Assembly: GCA_030044775.1 (NCBI GenBank)
Contig: JASICF010000049.1
Span: 1 to 14,413 of the forward strand
Source of the DNA: Candidatus Sulfotelmatobacter sp.
GTDB taxonomy: Bacteria; Acidobacteriota; Terriglobia; Terriglobales; Acidobacteriaceae
Reading direction: 5' to 3'
Length of the DNA stretch: 14,413 nucleotides
The position numbers were made by a program, and so were the translations under genes. Each line of letters starts with the position of its first letter. Position 1 is the stretch's first letter. This document shows positions 7,433 to 14,276 of the stretch, piece after piece. The notes beneath the pieces were generated by a model. The model worked only from the letters and a program-made list of their open reading frames with translations. It did not search any database and had not been told where the DNA came from.

Positions 7433-8281
7433 TTATTTCTTTCGTCGCGCGCGGCCGCTGGCCGCTGCGGTCGCAGGCTCCTGTGGTCTGGCTGCGGCAG
7501 CGGGTTTCTTTTTTCCTTCCATCTGCGCCAGGCTCTGTTTCAAAGCGGCCATCAAATCGACCACGGGGGCCAGTTTCTTCGGCTTTTCGACCGCTGCGAC
7601 TTCTCCGCCTTCGAGCTTGGCTTCAATCAGTTTCTTCAGATTTTCCTGAAAGCTGTCATGATATTTATCAGGATTCCACTCGTCGGCGAGCGCCTCAATT
7701 AACTGATGGGCGACCTTCACTTCGGCTTCTTTGAGTTCAACATCGGGTGCCCCAAAGCCTTCCACCTTGCGAACTTCGTCCGCGTAATACATGGTGTGCA
7801 GCATCAATCCGCCTTCCGAGGGACGCAGGAAGCAGGTGTACTCGCGGTTGTGCATGGTGATCTTCGCGATAGCCACGTACTCGCTTTCCTCGAGAGCTTT
7901 CGTAAGCAATGCATAGGGACGCCGTCCGGCTTCTTCCGGCATCATGTAATACGAGGACTCGAAATACACGGGATCGACGTCGCTCTCTTTGACGAACTCG
8001 AGGATCTCCATGGTTTTGGCGGTCTGCGGCTCGATCTTCTTGATCTCGTCCGGTTCGATGACGATGTACTCGTCTTTGCGAAATTCATAGCCTTTCACGA
8101 TTTCATCTCGTTCCACGACCACGCCCTCTGCTTGGCAAATATATTGCTGCTTCAAGCGCGACTTGTCGGAACGGTGCAGCATGTTGAAGGAAATGCCGGA
8201 ACTGCGCGCGCCTGAAAACAGACGCACCGGCATCGAGATCAAGCCGAAAGTTAAATGTCCGGACCAGACCGAGGATGGCAT
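7433..8281 (-). CDS. ku: Bacterial Ku, DNA-end-binding protein of non-homologous end joining
   Basis: A 282-residue homodimeric Ku that threads onto double-strand break ends and recruits ligase LigD. Diagnostic segments are the start MPSSVWSGHLTFGLISMPVR (1-20), the Ku-core strand GVVVERDEIVKGYEF (53-67), YFESSYYMMPEEAG (106-119) and GLMLHTMYYADEVRKVEGF (158-176). After the core comes the bacterial C-terminal region with VVDLMAALKQSLAQMEG (240-256), the segment linked to LigD contact, then a basic Ala/Pro/Lys/Arg tail (GRARRKK at the end) of the kind that binds DNA non-specifically. Length is normal for the family. The ATG at 8281 is preceded by GAGAG about six bases upstream. No ligD is within the window, so its partner must be elsewhere. 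The neighbouring lipoprotein gene on the same strand, 238 bp downstream, has no evident link to repair. Confidence 0.97.
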   Translation of the reverse strand: MPSSVWSGHLTFGLISMPVRLFSGARSSGISFNMLHRSDKSRLKQQYICQAEGVVVERDEIVKGYEFRKDEYIVIEPDEIKKIEPQTAKTMEILEFVKESDVDPVYFESSYYMMPEEAGRRPYALLTKALEESEYVAIAKITMHNREYTCFLRPSEGGLMLHTMYYADEVRKVEGFGAPDVELKEAEVKVAHQLIEALADEWNPDKYHDSFQENLKKLIEAKLEGGEVAAVEKPKKLAPVVDLMAALKQSLAQMEGKKKPAAAARPQEPATAAASGRARRKK

Positions 8282-8633
8282 AGTTGCTCTCGCTCGCTAA
8301 GGATCAAAAGCCACATCGCAACGCTTGTGCAAAAGCCAGTTGCAGGACCTAACACGCCCAGAATTGGGAGTTTAGCCCAAAAGACAAAATCTTGGATGCA
8401 CAATCTAGGGCTAGGGAACCGAAATGCGAAGCCGAAGGTAATGTGGGTCGGCGTAAAACGTCCCAAGGAATTGTAGTTGACTTAAGAAGTTCCCGGGCTT
8501 GATGCCGCTCGACCACAATAACTTCTCGTGGGCGGCCTGACGGCATATCCGAAAATTCGCGGCAGCCGACTCGATTCTTCGAATTTCATGTATCCTTAAG
8601 CCTACCCACACCAGAATAGAGGAGAAGCATCCG
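8282..8633. other. 352-bp intergenic region between divergent ku and the DUF5666-like gene
   Basis: No reading frame here has a recognisable product. It holds a 9-bp direct repeat CAAAAGCCA (8305-8313 and 8330-8338) just upstream of ku, a short stem CCCAGAATTGGG (8358-8369), a TAGGGCTAGGG tandem near 8406-8416, and a TTGACT hexamer (8477-8482) without a good -10. Presumably it carries the promoters of both flanking genes, but I cannot place them with confidence. Confidence 0.5.
8620..8625 (+). promoter_or_regulatory. Shine-Dalgarno site AGGAGA of the DUF5666-like gene
   Basis: AGGAGA lies eight bases before ATG 8634. It is the best ribosome binding site in the window and fixes this start, in contrast with ispG, ruvB and the kinase gene, which have none. 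Confidence 0.8.
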
Positions 8634-9167
8634 ATGAAACTTACCGGGCTCGCAGTTCTCGTGTTGTCGCTGGCGTCTCTGGCTTTTGCCGCGGAAGATG
8701 TAGTCACCGCGACACATGGCACGATTGACAAGCTCGACTCGACGGCAAAAACCATCTCGGTCAAAACGGCCGACGGTACGGAGCATGTTTTTCAGTGGAC
8801 CAAAGACACTACCGTCCACGGAACCGATGCCGCAGCCAAAGATTCCTGGCACGGCTTGAAAGAAGGGTCGGAAGTCGTGGCACATTCTACCGCGCGCGGC
8901 GGCGAGGATACAGCCGTTGAAGTGGATAAGCTTGGAGATAAGGGACTCGAAAAGACAGAAGGGACGGTTAAGGAAATCGATCGCGGGGGAAAGAAGTTGG
9001 TTGTCGAAACAGCCGATGGCACGGAGCATACTTTTCAGCTTTCGGGCCACGCTGCGGCAGACGCAGGGAAGGATATTGCGGCGGGCACTGAGAAGGGCAC
9101 CAAGATCGTGGTATATTCGACGAAAGCTTCCGGCAAGAAAGTCGCCCACTTCTTCGAAAAGATTTAG
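8634..9167 (+). CDS. Small secreted protein with two tandem DUF5666-like beta units
   Basis: A 177-residue protein with a clear signal peptide (MKLTGLAVLVLSLASLAFA, cleavage before AEDV). The mature part is an internal duplication. Unit 1, about residues 28-98, starts HGTIDKLDSTAKTISVKTAD and contains TADGTEHVFQ at 45-54; unit 2, about 109-176, starts EGTVKEIDRGGKKLVVETAD and contains TADGTEHTFQ at 126-135. Each unit ends with a G-(S/T)-(E/K)-(V/I)-V-x-(H/Y)-S-T strand (SEVVAHST 79-86, TKIVVYST 156-163). The pattern of a short sheet following GTVxxID resembles the DUF5666 fold, which is common in exported proteins; that assignment is by pattern only. Charged, cysteine-free and soluble, it is probably periplasmic. 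It has its own Shine-Dalgarno site and a possible terminator at its end, so it is likely monocistronic. Specific function unknown. Confidence 0.85.
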   Translation: MKLTGLAVLVLSLASLAFAAEDVVTATHGTIDKLDSTAKTISVKTADGTEHVFQWTKDTTVHGTDAAAKDSWHGLKEGSEVVAHSTARGGEDTAVEVDKLGDKGLEKTEGTVKEIDRGGKKLVVETADGTEHTFQLSGHAAADAGKDIAAGTEKGTKIVVYSTKASGKKVAHFFEKI

Positions 9168-9180
9168 ATCGAATTTTTTT
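9153..9180 (+). terminator. Possible rho-independent terminator after the DUF5666-like gene
   Basis: TTCGA (9153-9157) can pair with TCGAA (9169-9173), followed at once by seven T residues (9174-9180). The stem is short and AT-rich and overlaps the TAG stop codon at 9165-9167, so strength is doubtful, but the T run is the longest in the window. Confidence 0.4.
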
Positions 9181-9285
9181 CTCGGGCAGGCAATGGATGT
9201 AGTGCGGGCCTCTGTAGGTCCGTTCTCGTTCGTCGACTATGTTGAAGCGTGAACGATCGGCGGGCTGCGCCATTCAGCTTCTTTT

Positions 9286-10008
9286 ATGGGAATGAAATCG
9301 GCCGGTCGCCTCATTGCGCTATCGTTACAGGTTTCCGTTTTAATCTTCAACGTTGGGCTCTCGCCGTTGTCGGCATCGGACACTGGCGATGGCGCGGCCG
9401 CCAGCGCTGCGCACCCTTTTTCTGCCGGCGATTTTGACTGGCGAGAGATGATTCCCGCTCTTGCTGCGGCCTCGCAATTGCCCGCGGACCAGGCGCTCAG
9501 GGAGCTGCTGGAAAACTCCAGCGTGCTGCGCACCTACGTCGTCAACCAGGTATGGTCCGAATGCAAATCCGATAAAAATCGTTGCGCCGCGATCGCTGAC
9601 AGCGCCGCGCTGCAGCGAGAGGTGACCGGACGCATTGACGCCATCGTCGCGAACACAATGTTTACGCGAGACAAGATGGCGATTGTGGATTACACGCTCG
9701 CGAGCCAGCCGTTTCCTTTCTCGGAGATTGCCGCGTATAAGAGCCAGCGGCGCCAGGACGCCTATTTCACTCTTGCCCTCGCCGGCAAGAGTTATACCTC
9801 ACTGCGGGTAAGAGCAAGATACGGAGCGCCGTTTGATGACGATATTTTTCAGTGGTATGGCGTTTACAAGTACCGGGTGGATAACGCCGGGTACCGCAGC
9901 GAAGCGGTGTTCGAGATCGATCCGACCAACGATGCAGTTCTAAAGATCGCAATCAGCCTGAAGCCAAGGAAAAATCGGGCGCGCGCGAAACCCGGAGGAG
10001 CCAACTGA
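9286..10008 (+). CDS. Secreted protein of unknown function
   Basis: A 240-residue product that I do not recognise. Residues about 4-30 are an export signal (MKSAGRLIALSLQVSVLIF, cleavage around LSASD). The mature part has a helical N-terminal half rich in Ala/Leu (about 50-130) with two cysteines, C93 and C100, close enough for a disulfide in the periplasm, and a beta-like C-terminal half (FTLALAGKSYTSLRVRARYG, DDIFQWYGVYKYRVD, EAVFEIDPTNDAVLKIAISL). It ends in a basic tail (KPRKNRARAKPGGAN). The start is uncertain: ATG 9286 and ATG 9292 are both possible, neither with a Shine-Dalgarno site; 9292 gives the more typical signal start. It precedes ruvB by 26 or 56 bp depending on the ruvB start, which may mean co-transcription, but nothing in its sequence points to DNA metabolism. 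Confidence 0.7.
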   Translation: MGMKSAGRLIALSLQVSVLIFNVGLSPLSASDTGDGAAASAAHPFSAGDFDWREMIPALAAASQLPADQALRELLENSSVLRTYVVNQVWSECKSDKNRCAAIADSAALQREVTGRIDAIVANTMFTRDKMAIVDYTLASQPFPFSEIAAYKSQRRQDAYFTLALAGKSYTSLRVRARYGAPFDDDIFQWYGVYKYRVDNAGYRSEAVFEIDPTNDAVLKIAISLKPRKNRARAKPGGAN

Positions 10009-10048
10009 GAAGCGGAATCTGAGAGTTACCCCGATTGGCATTTGTTCG

Positions 10049-10057
10049 TGATAACAT
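10049..10057 (+). promoter_or_regulatory. Possible extended -10 element directly before the ruvB GTG start
   Basis: TG, one base, then TAACAT (4/6, with the conserved TA and final T present) ends seven bases before GTG 10065. Transcription would begin at or next to the start codon. No -35 partner is evident. Confidence 0.3.
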
Positions 10058-10064
10058 CCGGCCA

Positions 10065-11114
10065 GTGGCTGCCGCAAACAACATTCCTCATCCAGGTTAC
10101 GCGGATCGCCTGGTCTCGGCGGCGGCGGTGGAAGACGATTCCTCGTTCGAATTAAAGCTGCGTCCACAGCGGCTCGCCGAGTTCATCGGACAGGCAAAAG
10201 TTAAAGAGAACCTTGCGGTCGCCATCGAGGCAGCGCGTTCGCGCGGCGAGGCCATGGATCACGTTTTGCTATATGGTCCTCCGGGATTGGGGAAGACGAC
10301 GCTTGCCAACATCATCGCCAACGAATTGGGAGTGCACTTCCAGCCAACCGCGGCGCCTTTGCTGCAGATCAAGGGCGATCTGACCGCGATCATCACCAAC
10401 CTGCAGGAGAAGCAGGTGTTGTTCATCGACGAAATTCACCGCCTGCAGCCGGTGCTCGAAGAGCTTCTTTACTCGGCGCTGGAAGATTACAAACTCGACA
10501 TTATCATCGGCCAAGGACCCTCGGCGCGCACTCATACTTTGGAAGTAAAGCCTTTTACGTTTGTGGGAGCGACCACCCGGGCGGGACTCATTTCTGCTCC
10601 GTTGAGAGCTCGCTTCGGCATTGTGCTTCGGCTTGAGTTTTATACGCCTGCGGATTTGCGAGTGATTGTCGAGCGGTCGGCGGAAATCGTTGGAGTGGAA
10701 ATTGATGACGCAGGCGCGAACGAGATCGCCGGCCGGTCGCGGGGTACGCCGCGAATTGCCAATCGCCTGCTCCGGCGCGTGCGCGACTATGCCCAGGTGC
10801 GCGGCGCTGGGAAGATCGACTTGCCGACGGCACAAGCCGCGCTGCAAATGCTTGAGGTCGATCAATATGGCTTCGACGAGGTTGACCGGCGGTTATTGCT
10901 CACGATCATTGAGAAATATCAGGGCGGTCCGGTGGGAGTGAACACGCTGGCAGCGGTGCTCGCCGAGGAACCGGATGCGATTGAAGAAATTTACGAGCCA
11001 TTTCTGATGCAAATTGGTTTCCTCAACCGAACTCCGCGCGGCCGCGTCGCCACCCAGCTAGCCTATGAGCACTTCGGCATCAGTCCCAATCGGCGACAAG
11101 CTTCGCTTTTTTAG
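10065..11114 (+). CDS. ruvB: Holliday junction branch-migration ATPase RuvB
   Basis: RuvB is the AAA+ hexameric motor that, with RuvA, drives branch migration at Holliday junctions during recombinational repair. From GTG 10065 the product has 349 residues. It shows LRPQRLAEFIGQ near the N-terminus, Walker A GPPGLGKTT (71-79), Walker B LFIDEIHRL (119-127), sensor-1 segment FTFVGATTRAG, the arginine-finger segment APLRARFG (178-185), sensor-2 GTPRIANRLLRRVRD (227-241), and the winged-helix end GFLNRTPRGRVATQLAYEHF. All motifs are intact and the length is typical. An alternative start is TTG 10035 (359 residues, GAGAG nine bases upstream); the GTG is preferred because RuvB proteins usually have only a short leader before the ADRLVSA-like segment. 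ruvA and ruvC are not adjacent. It may share a transcript with the preceding secreted-protein gene or use its own promoter. Confidence 0.96.
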   Translation: MAAANNIPHPGYADRLVSAAAVEDDSSFELKLRPQRLAEFIGQAKVKENLAVAIEAARSRGEAMDHVLLYGPPGLGKTTLANIIANELGVHFQPTAAPLLQIKGDLTAIITNLQEKQVLFIDEIHRLQPVLEELLYSALEDYKLDIIIGQGPSARTHTLEVKPFTFVGATTRAGLISAPLRARFGIVLRLEFYTPADLRVIVERSAEIVGVEIDDAGANEIAGRSRGTPRIANRLLRRVRDYAQVRGAGKIDLPTAQAALQMLEVDQYGFDEVDRRLLLTIIEKYQGGPVGVNTLAAVLAEEPDAIEEIYEPFLMQIGFLNRTPRGRVATQLAYEHFGISPNRRQASLF

Positions 11115-11205
11115 CTCCGAGCCATAAACTTCCCCTACCCGCCTGGCGAGGCATTCAGCCAATCAGGAGGCGCTATTCCGCGATTCCGTACAAACGTTAT
11201 TTTGT

Positions 11206-11214
11206 TGTTATGTT
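11206..11214 (+). promoter_or_regulatory. Possible extended -10 element before the DUF5916 gene
   Basis: TG, one base, then TATGTT (4/6) in an AT-rich patch (11196-11215) within GC-rich surroundings; it ends nine bases before ATG 11224. It would give an almost leaderless message for that ATG, or a leader of about 60 bases for the downstream TTG start at 11281. Confidence 0.35.
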
Positions 11215-11223
11215 AGCCCGCGA

Positions 11224-13911
11224 ATGGTGTATCTTGCTCAATTCCTTGTGGGGGGCGGGGAAACTGAGGGGTTAGTGCGCTTGGGTCGAGGCAGGCATCG
11301 CGTTCGCCACCACCGGACTGCGGCGATTACTTTGTCTGCGGCGGTACTTTTGGCAGCGGCCCCAGTCCTAGCAGCTTCTCCCCCAGTTGGAGCGCCCCAG
11401 AGCGCGACAGTAACCCCTCAAACCCCGAATTCAGCGCAACTCCTGCGGCCCCAAGCCACGGATCCAACAGTGAAACTGGCCGTAAAGCCGGCAGGCGGTT
11501 CTCTCTCACTCAGAATCCCTCGTTTAACGCGCGCTCCCGTGCTCGAGGATTTCCTGAGCATGCAACCGGCAAGCGAGAGTGCGCGACAGATGACCAAAGT
11601 CGAGGGCTTTGTCCAGCGAAATCCACACGATGGTGAAGCCGTTTCCGAGCCGACAGCGGCCTATCTTGGCTACGACCAAAAGAATTTATACGTCGTGTTT
11701 GTGTGCTTCGACGATCCAGGCCAGGTGCGCGCTCGCATGTCGCCGCGAGAGGACATTTTTGACGACGACGAAGTCGAGGTGATGCTGGATACCTTTCACG
11801 ACCATCGCCGGGCTTACGCTTTCCAAACCACTCCGCTCGGCGTGCAATGGGATGCGATCTGGACCGAAGCCTCGCGGCAGGAAGTCAACGGGAATTTCGA
11901 TACCTCGTTCGATACCGTGTGGGATTCGCGGGGCAAAGTCACCAGCCAGGGATTTGTAGTGTGGGTATCGATCCCGTTCAAGAGCCTGCGTTTTCCCAAC
12001 ACCAAAGATCAAGAGTGGGGAATCATTCTGTATCGCGGGATCGTCCGGAAGAACGAAGACGCATTCTGGCCGCAGGTTTCTTTCAAAGTTCAAGGCAGGC
12101 TGAATCAGGAAGCCACTCTCGACGGATTGGAAGGAATCTCCCCGGGCCGCGACATCGAGCTGATTCCGTACGGAATCTTGCAGGGCTTTCGGGCGCTCGA
12201 TGAGCGCGATCCATATAACCCGTATTTTCAGAATGCCACGGTTAAGGGTCAGACGGGGATGGATGCCAAGTTCGTCATCAGCGACGATTTTGTGCTCGAT
12301 CTGACTGCGAACCCTGATTTCAGCCAGGTGGAGTCGGAGGATCCGCAGATTACGGTGAATCAGCGTTTTGAAGTTTATTTTCCGGAAAAGCGTCCGTTTT
12401 TTCTGGAGAACGAAGATTATTTTCGCACGCCGATTGATTTGTTCTTTACCCGCAATATTCAGGATCCCTCGGCCGGAATTCGCTTAACCGGAAAGGGGGG
12501 GCCATATTCGTTGGGCCTTATCACCACTGATGATCGCGCTCCAGGCCTGGCCGTTCCGGATTTCTGCCCGGCAACGTCGCCGATCTGCTCGAGTGCATTG
12601 TCGGGAGATCGCTCGTATTTCACCGTGGCCCGCGTAAGCCGCGATATCTTCAAGCAATCAAGCGTGGGCGCGATTTTCAGCAATTGGCAGTGTCCCGCGA
12701 CCGGCGAGTACAACCGCGTCGGCGGAGTCGATGGCAGGTTCAAACTCAACGCGAACTGGACGGCCGAAGGCCAGGCGGTCACGAGTTCAAGTAGTTTGCT
12801 GGGACTCAACGCGTCTCTTTCTCCCGGTGGAGACCTGGAGAACACCTGTGAATACAATCTTTTTCCGTTCAGCTCGGGAAACGTTGGAGATGGTTCTCAC
12901 TATGCCGGTCCGGCCGACAAATTTGAGGTGCGCCGCAACGGCCTGCACTTCAGTTACTTCGGGACGTACCTGGACGTTAGCCCGGGCTTTGTGACCATGC
13001 CTGGATTCGTAAACCGCGCCGACATTCGTGGAACCTACAATACCGTGCTTTACCGGTTTCGGCCGAAGAACGGCTGGATCATGGCATGGGGCCCATCAAT
13101 GATCCAGCGATACGTTTTCGATCACGAAGGGAACCGGCTGGATACCTACTACGATCCCTACCTCAAGATTGAAGGACGCGGGCAGACTACCCTTATTTTT
13201 TCACCATACGATGAATTGCGGGAAAGACTGCGGCCCCAGGATTTTGCCTTTATCGATTTGTCTGTGAATCGCAACTACGACTATCACGAACATTCAAGCA
13301 GCGCTTCCTTTTACACTGTGTATTTTCGCAAATTTACTCTTGGAGCGATCTATTCGTGGGGAGACGGAGCAAATTTTGTGCCCGCTCCGCATGACCTGCC
13401 GCAGGCGCTCTTATCTCGCGAAGATACGGCAAGGGCAATTTTGTCCTTCCGTCCGGTCAAGCAATTAAAAATCGAAAATGAATATCTCTATGAGCGGTTG
13501 CGGGCGACGACCAGCGAATATCTTTCCGCGGTGGCGCAGGCGCCGGGGCCCATCGGCAAAGGCATCTTCAATAACGATATTGTGCGTAGCAAGTGGAACT
13601 GGCAGTTTACGCCGCAGCTTTCTTTGCGCGTGATTTTGCAATACAACTCGCTGCTGGCGAATACGCCCGGGAACACGTTTTATCCCTATACCTACCTTCC
13701 AACGGAAAAAGAATTCAACGCTGATTTCCTCCTTACCTATCTCGTGCACCCGGGAACGGCGATTTACCTGGGCTATAACAGCGATCTGCAGAACCTGAAC
13801 CGCAACCTCATGCTCGACCCTGCAGGCCTCGCGGGACTTTATACGGCGAATGGTTTTATGAACGACAGCCGGCAGGTTTTTCTGAAAGTGTCGTATATGT
13901 TCAGGCCGTGA
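11224..13911 (+). CDS. DUF5916 outer-membrane protein with N-terminal CBM9-like domain
   Basis: From ATG 11224 the product has 895 residues. A signal peptide is seen at about 31-51 (RTAAITLSAAVLLAAAPVLA). Residues about 120-290 resemble a carbohydrate-binding CBM9-like sandwich (AYLGYDQKNLYVVFVCFD, DDDEVEVMLDTFHDHRRAYAF, WVSIPFKSLRF). The DUF5916 region follows, with TANPDFSQVESEDPQ (361-375) and FPEKRPFFLEN (386-396). The remainder is rich in alternating aromatic strands and ends KVSYMFRP, consistent with an outer-membrane beta-barrel. ATG 11224 leaves about 30 residues before the hydrophobic core, unusually long; TTG 11281, nine bases after GAGGGG (11266-11271), would give a normal 30-residue signal peptide (876 residues in all) and is a serious alternative. 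Probably a surface protein binding or passing glycans or other polymers; no ligand can be inferred. It has its own promoter region 109 bp after ruvB. Confidence 0.9.
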   Translation: MVYLAQFLVGGGETEGLVRLGRGRHRVRHHRTAAITLSAAVLLAAAPVLAASPPVGAPQSATVTPQTPNSAQLLRPQATDPTVKLAVKPAGGSLSLRIPRLTRAPVLEDFLSMQPASESARQMTKVEGFVQRNPHDGEAVSEPTAAYLGYDQKNLYVVFVCFDDPGQVRARMSPREDIFDDDEVEVMLDTFHDHRRAYAFQTTPLGVQWDAIWTEASRQEVNGNFDTSFDTVWDSRGKVTSQGFVVWVSIPFKSLRFPNTKDQEWGIILYRGIVRKNEDAFWPQVSFKVQGRLNQEATLDGLEGISPGRDIELIPYGILQGFRALDERDPYNPYFQNATVKGQTGMDAKFVISDDFVLDLTANPDFSQVESEDPQITVNQRFEVYFPEKRPFFLENEDYFRTPIDLFFTRNIQDPSAGIRLTGKGGPYSLGLITTDDRAPGLAVPDFCPATSPICSSALSGDRSYFTVARVSRDIFKQSSVGAIFSNWQCPATGEYNRVGGVDGRFKLNANWTAEGQAVTSSSSLLGLNASLSPGGDLENTCEYNLFPFSSGNVGDGSHYAGPADKFEVRRNGLHFSYFGTYLDVSPGFVTMPGFVNRADIRGTYNTVLYRFRPKNGWIMAWGPSMIQRYVFDHEGNRLDTYYDPYLKIEGRGQTTLIFSPYDELRERLRPQDFAFIDLSVNRNYDYHEHSSSASFYTVYFRKFTLGAIYSWGDGANFVPAPHDLPQALLSREDTARAILSFRPVKQLKIENEYLYERLRATTSEYLSAVAQAPGPIGKGIFNNDIVRSKWNWQFTPQLSLRVILQYNSLLANTPGNTFYPYTYLPTEKEFNADFLLTYLVHPGTAIYLGYNSDLQNLNRNLMLDPAGLAGLYTANGFMNDSRQVFLKVSYMFRP

Positions 13912-13942
13912 TTCTGCTTGGCTCTTGGTGCGCCGCCCGCCG

Positions 13943-13972
13943 TTGCTGAATCCTGCGCCAATCCAGTAGAAT
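13943..13972 (+). promoter_or_regulatory. Candidate promoter of rpmE overlapping a dyad
   Basis: TAGAAT (13967-13972, 5/6) lies 18 bp after the weak -35 TTGCTG (13943-13948). The predicted transcript start is near 13979, leaving a leader of about 24 bases with GAGGT (13988-13992) ten bases before ATG 14003. The near-perfect dyad GAATCT-AA-AGATTC (13969-13982) covers the -10 and the start site and could be an operator. Confidence 0.4.
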
Positions 13973-14002
13973 CTAAAGATTCGCACTGAGGTTTAAGCAG
14001 AC

Positions 14003-14224
14003 ATGAAAGCAGCCATTCACCCCTCTTATAACGAAGTCCGCGTGCACTGCGCGTGCGGCAATACTTTTATGACAAGGTCGACCCATAAGGGCGATATCGG
14101 CGTAGAAATCTGCTCCAATTGCCATCCCTATTTCACGGGTAAGCAGAAGCTGGTCGATACCGCCGGCCGCGTCGAGCGCTTCCGGCGCAAGTACGCCAAG
14201 GCGGGCGAAACGGCCAAAAAGTAG
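14003..14224 (+). CDS. rpmE: 50S ribosomal protein L31, zinc-binding (C+) form
   Basis: A 73-residue protein of the large ribosomal subunit that bridges the subunits. It begins MKAAIHPSYNEVRVHCACGN and carries the four zinc ligands C16, C18 (CAC), C37 and C40 (CSNC), followed by HPYFTGKQKLVDTAGRVERF, all diagnostic of the zinc-containing L31 type. Length is normal for the family. A Shine-Dalgarno GAGGT precedes the ATG by ten bases. A hairpin with a T-rich tail follows the stop at 14250-14276, so the gene is likely transcribed alone. The zinc-free paralogue (rpmE2/ykgM type), which often marks zinc-responsive control, is not in the window. Confidence 0.97.
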   Translation: MKAAIHPSYNEVRVHCACGNTFMTRSTHKGDIGVEICSNCHPYFTGKQKLVDTAGRVERFRRKYAKAGETAKK

Positions 14225-14249
14225 CGGCGCCCTCAGAAGCCGCAAACAA

Positions 14250-14276
14250 GGCTCGCCTCGCGAGAGCCGTTTTCTT
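14250..14276 (+). terminator. Rho-independent terminator after rpmE
   Basis: GGCTC (14250-14254) pairs with GAGCC (14264-14268), with inner complementarity around CTCGCGAG, followed by GTTTTCTT. A second small stem, GCGGC (14224-14228) with GCCGC (14239-14243), sits just after the stop codon. Confidence 0.55.

Noticed and set aside
8255..8476. 73-codon plus-strand open frame overlapping the ku start
   Set aside because: It begins antisense to ku, has no ribosome binding site and no recognisable sequence.
11165..11170. AGGAGG as a ribosome binding site
   Set aside because: No ATG, GTG or TTG follows at a usable distance; the nearest frames stop quickly.
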